From assembly GCF_004353505.1 (NCBI RefSeq), contig NZ_SMNQ01000002.1, forward strand, positions 520,328-584,327: a stretch of DNA of 64,000 bases, written 5' to 3'. Made by a program: the position numbers and the translations under genes. Source of the DNA: Streptomyces sp. WAC05374 (GTDB lineage Bacteria; Actinomycetota; Actinomycetes; Streptomycetales; Streptomycetaceae). This document shows positions 14,473 to 21,752 of this stretch, piece after piece (positions within the stretch are counted from its first letter, which is position 1; each line of letters begins with the position of its first letter). The notes under the pieces are model-generated. The model was not told where the DNA came from, made no database searches, and worked only from the letters and a program-made list of their open reading frames with translations.

Positions 14473-15956
14473 GCACCGTGTCCGAGGACGAGAAGACCCC
14501 GGCTCGCCAGATCATCACCGACTACGCGCAAGCGCACTTCCGGTACTTCCGCACCGCCGACGGAACGGTCTACGCACAGAGGAACGGGCACCCCGTCGCC
14601 CGGCCGATCCGGTCCCAGGGCACCACGGGCAGCCACCGGCAGGAACTCATGGTCGGTCTCTTCCGCGACGGGATCGGCGTGTTCAACGGGACCGCACTCA
14701 AAGAGGCCCTGGACCTGATCGAGGCACTGGCGCTGACCGAGGAAACCCAGCCGGTCCACATCCGCGTGGCGCCCGGGTACGACGGCGCCACCTGGCTGGA
14801 CCTGGGCCGCGCCGACGGGCGGTCGGTCTGCATCCACCCCACCGGGTGGGACATCACCGTTCCGGACCCGCGTGAGGTGTGCTGGCGGCGTACCCAGCTC
14901 ACCGGGGAACTGCCCCTGCCGGCCAAGGACACCGGCGGCAAGGGCATCGACCTGCTGATGCGGCTGTGCAACTTCGCCAGCGCGGAAACCGAGTGCCTGG
15001 CCATCGCCTGGCTCATCGGCTGCCTGGGTCCGGACGTGCCCGTCCCCGCCCCCTTCCTCACCGGCCCGCAAGGTGCGGGCAAGTCCACCGGTGGGCGGAT
15101 GCTGGTACGGATCATCGAGGGCATGACCGGGGACCTGCGCCGGGCTCCGAAGGATGAGGAAAACCTGCTCGCGGCAGTGGCGGCCGGGTGGGTCACCGCC
15201 CTGGACAACCTCTCCCACATGACCCCGGACCTGTCCGACGCCATGTGCTGCATCGTGACCGGCGCCGAGAACGTCAAGCGCGCCCTGTTCACCGACGGAG
15301 ACGTCTTCCGCGTCGGCTACCGCCGCCCCCTGCTCCTGACCGGTATCGACGTCGGCGTTATCCGGCCCGACCTCGCCGAACGACTCCTGCCCCTGCGGCT
15401 GGAACGCCCCCGCGTCCGGCGCACCGAGGCGGAACTGTGGTCCGACTTCGCCGAGGTCCTGCCCGTCATCCTCGGCTCGCTCCTGGACCTGGCCGTGCAG
15501 GTACGGGCGGCGCAGGCGGACATCCCGACCGACCTGCGCATGGCCGACTTCGCGCACCTGTGCGCCCAACTCGACGCGGCCACCGGTCTGGGAGCGCTCA
15601 CCGCCTACCGGGCCAGCCTGGATGACCTTAACGACGATGTCATCGAGGGTGACCTGCTCGCGCAGACGGTGCTCAAGCACGCCGCCGGCATCGAGCCGGG
15701 CACCGAGCAGCGGATGACGTCGGCCGAGTGGCTGCACTGCCTCACGGGCCTCTACACAGGTGAGGAATGCCGTCCCCTGCCCAAGGGGTGGCCGACCACG
15801 GGCAAGGTCCTTTCAGACCGCCTCAAGCGCCTCCAGCCCACCCTCGCGGCCCGGGGCGTCCTCATCGACTGGGGGCGCACCAAGACATCCCGCTACATCG
15901 AGATCGCACGGCCGGCCACCGCGCCGCCCTCGCCCGAGCAGGAAGCGGTCTTCTGA
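14469..15956 (+). CDS. Replication ATPase/helicase of the element
   Basis: A 495-residue protein paired with the prim-pol. Walker A is GPQGAGKST near residues 200-208 and a Walker B-like TALDNLS lies about 45 residues later, followed by GYRRPLLLTGIDV and LLPLRLERP. This fits the phage/plasmid D5-like or DUF927-type ATPases that unwind DNA ahead of a primase. The C-terminal 110 residues look like a winged-helix DNA-binding tail (KGWPTTGKVLSDRLKRLQPTLAARGVLIDWGRTK). The GTG at 14469 overlaps the prim-pol stop; a second GTG at 14478 is possible. A 14-bp hairpin terminator follows. Confidence 0.75.
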   Translation: MSTVSEDEKTPARQIITDYAQAHFRYFRTADGTVYAQRNGHPVARPIRSQGTTGSHRQELMVGLFRDGIGVFNGTALKEALDLIEALALTEETQPVHIRVAPGYDGATWLDLGRADGRSVCIHPTGWDITVPDPREVCWRRTQLTGELPLPAKDTGGKGIDLLMRLCNFASAETECLAIAWLIGCLGPDVPVPAPFLTGPQGAGKSTGGRMLVRIIEGMTGDLRRAPKDEENLLAAVAAGWVTALDNLSHMTPDLSDAMCCIVTGAENVKRALFTDGDVFRVGYRRPLLLTGIDVGVIRPDLAERLLPLRLERPRVRRTEAELWSDFAEVLPVILGSLLDLAVQVRAAQADIPTDLRMADFAHLCAQLDAATGLGALTAYRASLDDLNDDVIEGDLLAQTVLKHAAGIEPGTEQRMTSAEWLHCLTGLYTGEECRPLPKGWPTTGKVLSDRLKRLQPTLAARGVLIDWGRTKTSRYIEIARPATAPPSPEQEAVF

Positions 15957-15980
15957 CCGCGCGCCCGCGCCGTCCGGAGA

Positions 15981-16018
15981 AGCAAGAGGAGCACCCGGCC
16001 CCGCGTGCTCCTCTTGCT
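15981..16018. terminator. Hairpin terminator after the replication genes
   Basis: A 14-bp perfect stem, AGCAAGAGGAGCAC (15981-15994) with GTGCTCCTCTTGCT (16005-16018), and a 10-base loop, 24 bases after the ATPase stop. It is the strongest terminator in the element and separates transfer/replication transcription from the repeat array and xis-int. Confidence 0.75.
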
Positions 16019-16131
16019 GTTCGGCGGCAGCGCCGCCCTGCAAGGTCGCGCCGCGAAGCGGCTCCTTCTTCACTCGCTGAGCCGCAGACAACAGACACCA
16101 CCCCCTCTCTCTGTCCGAAGTAGAGAAGGCT

Positions 16132-16347
16132 GCGTCACCTGCGTCACCCACACCCCGAAAACGGCCACTGACCTGCCACAAGAGCGGTGACGCAGACGGC
16201 CGAATCCTGCGTCACCCCGCGTCACCCGCGTCACCCGCGTCACCCGCTAACGGAAGCCTGCGTCACCGATGACACACCCGCAGAGTCCTGCGTCACCCCG
16301 AAACCGCAGTTCAAAGAGACGAATGACGCAGATGACGTAGGTGACGC
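16132..16347. repeat. GCGTCAC iteron-like array before xis
   Basis: Ten exact copies of GCGTCAC or its complement in 216 non-coding bases: eight forward (16132, 16141, 16209, 16219, 16228, 16237, 16260, 16290) and two inverted (16187, 16341), plus near copies at 16324 and 16333. Four central copies repeat every 9-10 bp. The spacing is irregular overall and there are no spacers of constant length, so this is not CRISPR. The array lies between the replication genes and xis-int, suiting a replication origin or Xis/regulator binding region. The rest of 15957-16406 contains only the terminator at 15981-16018. Confidence 0.65.
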
Positions 16348-16406
16348 AGAAATCCGCACCTCGGACACACACGGACGCCCAAGCGCTCACCACCGGAGGG
16401 CACTCA

Positions 16407-16634
16407 GTGAAACCCGACACCGACCCCCGGGCCACGCTCCGCGCCGGGCTCCCGGACCGCTACCTCACCCCCGACGACATCGCCGAACTCTTCGAAGTGC
16501 CCAAGGAGACCGTCTACCAGTGGCGCAAGAAGCGCACTGGCCCGCCCGGCTTCCGCGTCGGCAAGCACATCCGCTACGACCCCGCCGCAGTCCACCGCTG
16601 GGCCGCCGAGCGCATGGCCGCCGACGCTGCCTGA
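16407..16634 (+). CDS. xis: Excisionase (Xis), MerR/AlpA-type HTH
   Basis: A 75-residue DNA-binding protein with the AlpA/HTH_17 pattern: RYLTPDDIAELFEVPKETVYQWRKKRTGPPGFRVGKHIRYDPAAVHRWAAERM. Such proteins bend attachment-site DNA so that the integrase can excise the element. The GTG at 16407 follows GGAGGG at 16395-16400. It sits directly upstream of int, the usual order, but an intervening hairpin (16658-16686) may keep their expression separate. The GCGTCAC array ends only 60 bp upstream. Confidence 0.88.
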   Translation: MKPDTDPRATLRAGLPDRYLTPDDIAELFEVPKETVYQWRKKRTGPPGFRVGKHIRYDPAAVHRWAAERMAADAA

Positions 16635-16657
16635 CACCTCCTGACCACTCACATCGC

Positions 16658-16686
16658 AAGGGCGGGCCGTTTAGCGGCCCGCCCTT
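16658..16686. terminator. Hairpin between xis and int
   Basis: AAGGGCGGGCCG (16658-16669) pairs perfectly with CGGCCCGCCCTT (16675-16686) over a 5-base loop, 24 bases after the xis stop and 29 before the int start. With no U tract it is a possible Streptomyces-type terminator or attenuator. Confidence 0.6.
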
Positions 16687-16714
16687 CCCGCGCCCAAGAA
16701 GGGACCGCCCCTCC

Positions 16715-17983
16715 ATGGCAGGCCACATCCAAGACCGCTGGTACAAGACCGAGACCGGCCCTGACGGCAAACCGCGACGGGTCAAAAGCGACCGCCACGG
16801 CTCCGGTATGCGCTACCGCGCCCGCTACATCGGCCCCGACGGCACGGAGAAGTCCAAGAGCTTCCCCGACCGGCAAAAGCGCCTTGCCGAGCAGTGGCTC
16901 GCTGCGATCGAGGCCGACATGTCGCGCGGCCAGTACATCGACCCGACGGCCGGCCGCGTCACCTTTCGCGAGTACGCGGAAAAGTGGCTGGCCTCTCAGA
17001 CCACGGACATGACCACACGCTCTTCCGTGGTGGTGCAGATTCGCAGTCACGCGATCCCGTACCTCGGCACACGGCCGCTCGGGTCGTTTCAACCCGGGCA
17101 CATCCGTGACTGGTTGAGCAAGCTGGAGGGCGCCGTGCCGGCGTCGTCGTACCGGCGCGTCATCTACAACAGCGTCTCGACCGTCCTGAACGCAGCCGTG
17201 GACGACGGCCATCTCCAGAAGAACCCGTGTCACGCACGGTCTGTCCGGCCACCGGAACCCGGCCACACGCGGGTCGTGCCGTGGTCATCGGAGCGGGTCT
17301 TCGCCGTGCGCTCGGCACTGCCGGCGCAGTACCAGGCCGCGGTCGACCTCGGAGCGGGCTGCGGTCTCCGCCAGGGCGAAATCTTCGGCCTCGCGCTCGA
17401 CCAGGTCAGGTTCGACACGGGCTGGCTCCACGTCGCGTCCCAGGTGAAGGTGGCGAACGGGCACCTCGTCTTCGGCCCGCCGAAGCGCAACAAGGTCAGG
17501 GAGGTGCCACTCCCCGACTGCGTCGCGCGCGTCCTGAAGGGGCACACAGAGCGGTTCCCGCCGGTCGCGGTCACTCTGCCGTGGCTCCGCCCCGACGGGC
17601 CACTCATGACCAAGCACCTGCTGTTCACCCGAATCGATGGGGGCGGAGCCGTTCGGCGCACGGACTTCAACACGCGGGTGTGGAAGCCCGCGCTTGTGGC
17701 CGCCGGCGTCATCCCGGAGCCGTCGCCCGGGGCGCGTCACCAGGCCGCGCGCGAGCACGGGATGCATGCGCTCCGACACTTCTACGCGTCGGTTCTGCTG
17801 GACGTCGGCGAGAACGTGAAGGCGCTGAGCACGTACCTCGGACACAGCGACCCGGGGTTCACCCTGCGCGTCTATACGCACCTGATGCCGAGCAGCGACG
17901 GCCGGGCGCGGAAGGCCGTGGACACCATGTACGAGGCTACTTCTCCAACGTCCGACGGCCCACAGACGGCCCAGAGCGACTGA
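16715..17983 (+). CDS. int: Tyrosine recombinase integrase
   Basis: A 422-residue site-specific integrase. Residues 1-75 resemble an AP2-like arm-binding domain (YRARYIGPDGTEKSKSFPDRQKRLAEQWLAAIEADM), about 80-170 the SAM-like core-binding domain, and 185-400 the catalytic domain. Catalytic residues are R219 (GCGLRQGEI), H351 and R354 (HALRHFY), H377 (LGHSD) and Y387 (LRVYTHL). It ends 75 bp from the right attachment repeat in glnA2, so it is the enzyme that integrated the element there. The ATG at 16715 was chosen because homology starts at MAGHIQDRWYKTE; the longer open frame upstream runs through the repeat array and xis. The last codons contain the 22-bp arm-type repeat. Confidence 0.93.
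   Translation: MAGHIQDRWYKTETGPDGKPRRVKSDRHGSGMRYRARYIGPDGTEKSKSFPDRQKRLAEQWLAAIEADMSRGQYIDPTAGRVTFREYAEKWLASQTTDMTTRSSVVVQIRSHAIPYLGTRPLGSFQPGHIRDWLSKLEGAVPASSYRRVIYNSVSTVLNAAVDDGHLQKNPCHARSVRPPEPGHTRVVPWSSERVFAVRSALPAQYQAAVDLGAGCGLRQGEIFGLALDQVRFDTGWLHVASQVKVANGHLVFGPPKRNKVREVPLPDCVARVLKGHTERFPPVAVTLPWLRPDGPLMTKHLLFTRIDGGGAVRRTDFNTRVWKPALVAAGVIPEPSPGARHQAAREHGMHALRHFYASVLLDVGENVKALSTYLGHSDPGFTLRVYTHLMPSSDGRARKAVDTMYEATSPTSDGPQTAQSD
17953..17974. repeat. 22-bp repeat, right copy, inside the int 3' end
   Basis: An exact match to 1696-1717 at the other end, here encoding residues near the int C-terminus (SDGPQTAQ). It lies 133 bp inside the right core repeat. Because it is translated, selection must keep it both as protein and, if the arm-site idea is right, as a DNA site. 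Confidence 0.55.
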
Positions 17984-17988
17984 GACGG

Positions 17989-18023
17989 CTCCGGGCCGGC
18001 AGTCGGTGACCGTCGGCCCGGAG
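17989..18023. terminator. Element-borne terminator between int and glnA2
   Basis: CTCCGGGCCG (17989-17998) pairs with CGGCCCGGAG (18014-18023) over a 15-base loop. It lies in the 75-bp gap between the convergent int and glnA2 stops. After integration it must end both transcripts, replacing the original glnA2 terminator at 1461-1501. Confidence 0.6.
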
Positions 18024-18058
18024 TGCCGTACAGCGGTGGAACCGGAGCTGACCTGGGG

Positions 18059-18145
18059 TTACAGCACCGGCAGGTTCTTCCGGAGTTCGAAGGCGGTGAC
18101 CTCGCTCCGGTACTCCTCCCACTCCTGCTTCTTGTTGCGGAGGAA
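18059..18145. repeat. Right attachment repeat within the glnA2 3' end
   Basis: The 87-bp counterpart of 1505-1591. The outer 38 bp (18108-18145) are identical in both copies. The inner part differs at five positions, all silent: the stop is TAA instead of TGA, one arginine codon is CGG instead of CGC, and an adjacent Arg-Ser pair is CGG-AGC instead of CGC-TCC. The sequence from 18059 to the crossover was therefore brought in by the element and now completes the working glnA2. Confidence 0.9.
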
Positions 18146-19420
18146 GAAGTCGAAGACGTGCTCGCCGAGGGTCTCGGCGACCAGTTCGCTGCGTTCCATC
18201 AGGGAGATGGCCTCGCCCAGGTTCTGGGGCAGGGGCTCGATGCCCATGGCGCGGCGTTCGGCGTCGGAGAGGGCCCAGACGTCGTCGTCGGCGCCGGCCG
18301 GGAGTTCGTAGCTCTCCTCGATGCCCTTGAGGCCCGCCGCCAGGAGGACCGCGTACGTCAGGTAGGGGTTGGCGCCCGAGTCGATGGAGCGGACCTCGAC
18401 GCGGGCCGAGCCCGTCTTGCCCGGCTTGTACATGGGGACGCGGATCAGGGCGGAGCGGTTGTTGTGGCCCCAGCAGATGTAGGAGGGGGCCTCGCCGCCC
18501 GAGCCGGCGGTGCGGGCGGAGCCGCCCCAGATGCGCTTGTAGGAGTTGACCCACTGGTTGGTGACGGCCGAGATCTCCGCCGCGTGGCGCAGCAGGCCCG
18601 CGATGAAGGAGCGGCCGACCTTGGAGAGCTGGTACTCGGCGCCCGACTCGTAGAAGGCGTTGCGGTCGCCCTCGAAGAGGGAGAGGTGGGTGTGCATGCC
18701 GGAGCCGGGGTACTCCGAGAACGGCTTCGGCATGAAGGTGGCCTGGACGCCCTGCTCCAGCGCGACCTGCTTCATCACCAGGCGGAAGGTCATGATGTTG
18801 TCGGCGGTCGACAGGGCGTCGGCGTAGCGGAGGTCGATCTCCTGCTGGCCGGGCGCGCCCTCGTGGTGGCTGAACTCGACCGAGATGCCCATCGACTCCA
18901 GCATGGTGATGGCCTGGCGGCGGAAGTCCATGCCGACGTTCTGCGGGGTGTGGTCGAAGTAGCCGGAGTTGTCCGCGGGGACCGGCTTGGAGCCGTCCAG
19001 CGGCTTGTCCTTCAGCAGGAAGAACTCGATCTCCGGGTGGGTGTAGAAGGTGAACCCGAGGTCGGAGGTCTTCGCCAGGATGCGCTTGAGGACGTAGCGC
19101 GGGTCGGCGAAGGACGGCGAGCCGTCGGGCATCAGGATGTCGCAGAACATCCGGGCCGTCCCGGGGGCCTCGGCCCGCCACGGGAGGATCTGGAAGGTGC
19201 CCGGATCGGGCTTGGCGATCATGTCCGACTCGTACACCCGGGCGAAGCCCTCGATCGCCGAGCCGTCGAACCCGATCCCCTCGTCGAAGGCCTGCTCGAG
19301 CTCGGCGGGGGCCACGGCGACGGACTTCAGGAAGCCGAGCACGTCCGTGAACCACAGGCGCACGAAGCGGATGTCGCGCTCCTCGAGCGTACGGAGTACG
19401 AATTCCTGCTGCTTGTCCAT
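18059..19420 (-). CDS. glnA2: Glutamine synthetase-like enzyme GlnA2 (gamma-glutamylpolyamine synthetase type)
   Basis: A 453-residue protein of the glutamine synthetase superfamily, starting MDKQQEFVLRTLEERDIRFVRLWFTD at 19420. The ATG at 19432 would add four residues, but 453 is the length I recall for actinobacterial GlnA2. Signature segments are GFDGSAIEG near the N-terminus, ATFMPKPF and NPYLTYAVLLAAG. In S. coelicolor GlnA2 has been described as ligating glutamate to polyamines rather than to ammonia. The last 28 codons were supplied by the integrated element, without changing the protein. The original terminator is now 16.5 kb away. Confidence 0.9.
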   Translation of the reverse strand: MDKQQEFVLRTLEERDIRFVRLWFTDVLGFLKSVAVAPAELEQAFDEGIGFDGSAIEGFARVYESDMIAKPDPGTFQILPWRAEAPGTARMFCDILMPDGSPSFADPRYVLKRILAKTSDLGFTFYTHPEIEFFLLKDKPLDGSKPVPADNSGYFDHTPQNVGMDFRRQAITMLESMGISVEFSHHEGAPGQQEIDLRYADALSTADNIMTFRLVMKQVALEQGVQATFMPKPFSEYPGSGMHTHLSLFEGDRNAFYESGAEYQLSKVGRSFIAGLLRHAAEISAVTNQWVNSYKRIWGGSARTAGSGGEAPSYICWGHNNRSALIRVPMYKPGKTGSARVEVRSIDSGANPYLTYAVLLAAGLKGIEESYELPAGADDDVWALSDAERRAMGIEPLPQNLGEAISLMERSELVAETLGEHVFDFFLRNKKQEWEEYRSEVTAFELRKNLPVL

Positions 19421-19539
19421 TTCCACACCCATCCTCGCTGATCAGGCCAGCATGCCACCACACGGTTTCGTGCACGTTGCGAACCCATAGTGCATGGAGC
19501 TCTGTGGCGCAGGTAACGGTGGCCTCGCAGACTGGTCCC

Positions 19540-20619
19540 ATGGACCGTGGCACACGGGAGCTGCCCGGCGCCGGCACACCGCCGGCCTGGCTGCGCCTGC
19601 TGCCGTGGCTGACGATGGTCCTGCTGGTGGTCGTCCAGCTCACCACGCCCAGGAGCGTCCAGCTCGGCTTCGCGTTCGCCGTGGTGCCGCCGCTGACGAC
19701 ACTCCTGTACGGGATGCTCGGCACCGCACTGGTGTCGGGCACCCTCTTCGGGCTGCTGCTGATGCCCGCCGTCCGGGCCGACGACGTCACCTATGGCGAC
19801 CTGCTGGCCTTCGGGCTGATCGGGCTGGTCAGCGTCGTGCTGGCGGGGGTGCGGGTGCGGCGGGACGCCCAGTTGGTGTCGGTGCGGTCGGTCGCGGAGG
19901 CGGCCCAGCTCGCGGTGCTGCCGCCGATGCCGGAGCGGGTGGGCCCGGTGCGGTGCGGGGCGCTGTACCGGGCGGCGGAGCGGGGGACGCTGGTGGGCGG
20001 CGACCTGTACGACGTGCAGGTGGGGCCGTACGGGGTACGGGCGATCGTCGCCGATGTGCAGGGGCACGGGCTGGCGGCGGTCGGCACGGTGGCGGCGCTG
20101 CTGGGCACGTTCCGGGAGGCGGTGCTCGACGAGCCGGAGCTGGCCGGGGTGGCGGCCCGGCTGGACCGGCGGCTGGTGGTGGACGCGTCGGGGCGGGGGG
20201 ACACGGAGGTGTTCGCGACGGCGGTGCTGATGGAGTTCCCGGCGGACGGCTCGGCGGTGCGGGTGCTGAGCTGCGGCCATCCCGCGCCGCTGCTGGTGGG
20301 CGGCCACGGGGCGCGGGAGGTGGAGCTGGCGCCCGGTGCGCCGCTGGGGCTCGGGCTCGCGGATTTCCGGGCGCCGCGGACGGTGTCGGTGCCGATGGGG
20401 CCCACGGACGTGCTGCTCGCGCACACCGACGGGGTGACGGAGGCGCGGGACGGGACGGGCGCGTTCTATCCGCTGGCGGCGCGGCTCGGGGCGCTGGCGC
20501 GGCCCGTCCCGCCGGTGGAGCTGGTGCGGGCGGTGTGGCGCGATCTGTCGTCGTACGCGGGTGAGGTCGGCGACGATGTGGCCCTCCTCGCGCTCAGCAC
20601 ACCGGACGGCCATGGCTGA
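19540..20619 (+). CDS. Membrane-anchored PP2C/SpoIIE serine phosphatase
   Basis: A 359-residue protein with three to four N-terminal TM helices (LLPWLTMVLLVVVQL, LGFAFAVVPPLTTLLYGML, LVSGTLFGLLLMPAV, LLAFGLIGLVSVVLAGV) and a cytoplasmic PP2C domain from about residue 125. Metal-binding motifs are GGDLYDV, VADVQGHG and, at the end, GDDVALLAL. These enzymes dephosphorylate anti-sigma-factor antagonists in Streptomyces; the partner is unknown. ATG 19540 was chosen because the hydrophobic N-terminus follows at once. It is divergent from glnA2. Confidence 0.82.
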   Translation: MDRGTRELPGAGTPPAWLRLLPWLTMVLLVVVQLTTPRSVQLGFAFAVVPPLTTLLYGMLGTALVSGTLFGLLLMPAVRADDVTYGDLLAFGLIGLVSVVLAGVRVRRDAQLVSVRSVAEAAQLAVLPPMPERVGPVRCGALYRAAERGTLVGGDLYDVQVGPYGVRAIVADVQGHGLAAVGTVAALLGTFREAVLDEPELAGVAARLDRRLVVDASGRGDTEVFATAVLMEFPADGSAVRVLSCGHPAPLLVGGHGAREVELAPGAPLGLGLADFRAPRTVSVPMGPTDVLLAHTDGVTEARDGTGAFYPLAARLGALARPVPPVELVRAVWRDLSSYAGEVGDDVALLALSTPDGHG

Positions 20620-20650
20620 CCGGGGGGCGCGCCCATTAACATCAGCGCCC

Positions 20651-21031
20651 ATGGGGGGCCAGCGGCTCATACGCATCGTGCGTCCCATGGCGACCATCGG
20701 CGCCGTGGCGACGCTCTTCGCCGCGCTCTTCATCTGCCTGGCGCCGCACGGCGGCGCCGAGGGCCGCGACCGGGCCCACGGGGTCGAGGCGGCCGGGTAC
20801 ACGCCCGCCGAGCGCGTCGTCACCGCGTACGCGTGTCCGTACGACGACGCCGACTGCCGCCTCTTCCCCCACCTGAACCCGGCGGTCCTCACCGCCCCGC
20901 CGCTCGACCCGCCGCCGCACACGGACGTCCTGGTGCGGGCCGCGCTGCCGCCCGCCACCGGTCCGCCCGCCGCCTCCCAGGAGCGGTCACGTGCGCCGGA
21001 CCTCCATGCCCTTCAGATCCTGCGGACCTAG
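20651..21031 (+). CDS. Small exported or membrane-anchored protein
   Basis: A 126-residue protein of unknown family. One N-terminal hydrophobic segment (PMATIGAVATLFAALFICLAPHGG) serves as signal or anchor, and the rest is Pro/Ala-rich with a CPYDDADC pair. There is no ribosome site, but a TAACAT at 20637-20642 lies 8 bases before the ATG, suggesting a leaderless mRNA. It lies between the phosphatase and the DUF3105 gene. Function is not deducible. Confidence 0.6.
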   Translation: MGGQRLIRIVRPMATIGAVATLFAALFICLAPHGGAEGRDRAHGVEAAGYTPAERVVTAYACPYDDADCRLFPHLNPAVLTAPPLDPPPHTDVLVRAALPPATGPPAASQERSRAPDLHALQILRT

Positions 21032-21101
21032 GCGGCCCGCCGCAGTACCGGATTCCGTATCCCCCACCCATCTTCTTCGGACTCTGAGAAGGACAACGAC
21101 C

Positions 21102-21752
21102 ATGGCTGCCAACCGATCCTCGACCGCCGACCGCCGCGCCCGGATAGAGGAGATGCGCCGCGCCGAGAAGGCCCGCGAGCGCCGCAACCGCATCATCACC
21201 ATCTCCGTCAGCACGCTCGTGGTCGCCGGCCTCGTGGGCTTCGGCGGATACGTGCTCAACAAGGAGAACAAGGAGCAGGAGCAGCGGGAGGCCGCCGCCA
21301 AGGCGCCGATCACGGACGAGAAGTCCTGGGACGCCAAGAAGCTGGGCCGCAACCACGTCACCACGCCCGTGACGTACCCGATGAAGCCCCCGGTCGGCGG
21401 TGACCACGACCAGGTGTGGATGAACTGCGACCGGGACGTCTACAAGAAGCCGATCCCGGAGCGCAACGCCGTGCACTCGCTGGAGCACGGGGCGGTGTGG
21501 GTGACGTACAACGACAAGGCGCCCTCCGGCGAGGTGAAGAAGCTGGAGGAGAAGGTCAAGAAGACCTCGTACTCCTTCATGAGCCCGGTCAAGGAGCAGG
21601 CGGGCGCGATCATGCTCAGCGCCTGGGGCAAGCAGGTGACGGTCGACCGCGCCGACGACCCGCGGGTGGACGCCTTCTTCACCAAGTACGTGCAGGGCCC
21701 GCAGACGCCCGAGCCGGGCGCGGCGTGCACCAACGGGCTGGGCCAGCAGTGA
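21102..21752 (+). CDS. DUF3105 membrane protein
   Basis: A 216-residue protein with a charged cytoplasmic N-terminus, one TM helix (IITISVSTLVVAGLVGFGGYVL) and an extracytoplasmic DUF3105 domain: NHVTTPVTYPMKPPVGGDHDQVWMNCDRDVY, NAVHSLEHGAVWVTYND, GAIMLSAWGKQVTVD. The conserved His and Cys residues (GGDHD, WMNC, LEHG) hint at a metal site. Its stop overlaps the start of the DUF305 gene, a common actinobacterial pairing, so the two products probably work together on the outer membrane face. Confidence 0.8.
   Translation: MAANRSSTADRRARIEEMRRAEKARERRNRIITISVSTLVVAGLVGFGGYVLNKENKEQEQREAAAKAPITDEKSWDAKKLGRNHVTTPVTYPMKPPVGGDHDQVWMNCDRDVYKKPIPERNAVHSLEHGAVWVTYNDKAPSGEVKKLEEKVKKTSYSFMSPVKEQAGAIMLSAWGKQVTVDRADDPRVDAFFTKYVQGPQTPEPGAACTNGLGQQ

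Noticed and set aside
16132..16347. CRISPR array
   Set aside because: The repeat unit is only 7 bp, occurs in both orientations and has irregular 7-60 bp gaps, with no cas genes; it fits an iteron-like array instead.
16187..16714. Longer integrase start (598 residues from 16187)
   Set aside because: The extra 176 codons run through the GCGTCAC array and out of frame over xis; integrase homology begins at MAGHIQDRWY at 16715.
1554..18145. A prophage rather than an AICE
   Set aside because: There are no capsid, tail, terminase or lysis genes; the FtsK/TraB motor, Spd proteins and Nudix/HD cassette are conjugative-element hallmarks.
1554..18145. tRNA gene as integration target
   Set aside because: No tRNA-like cloverleaf or TTCGA loop was found at either end; the repeated sequence is the glnA2 coding end.
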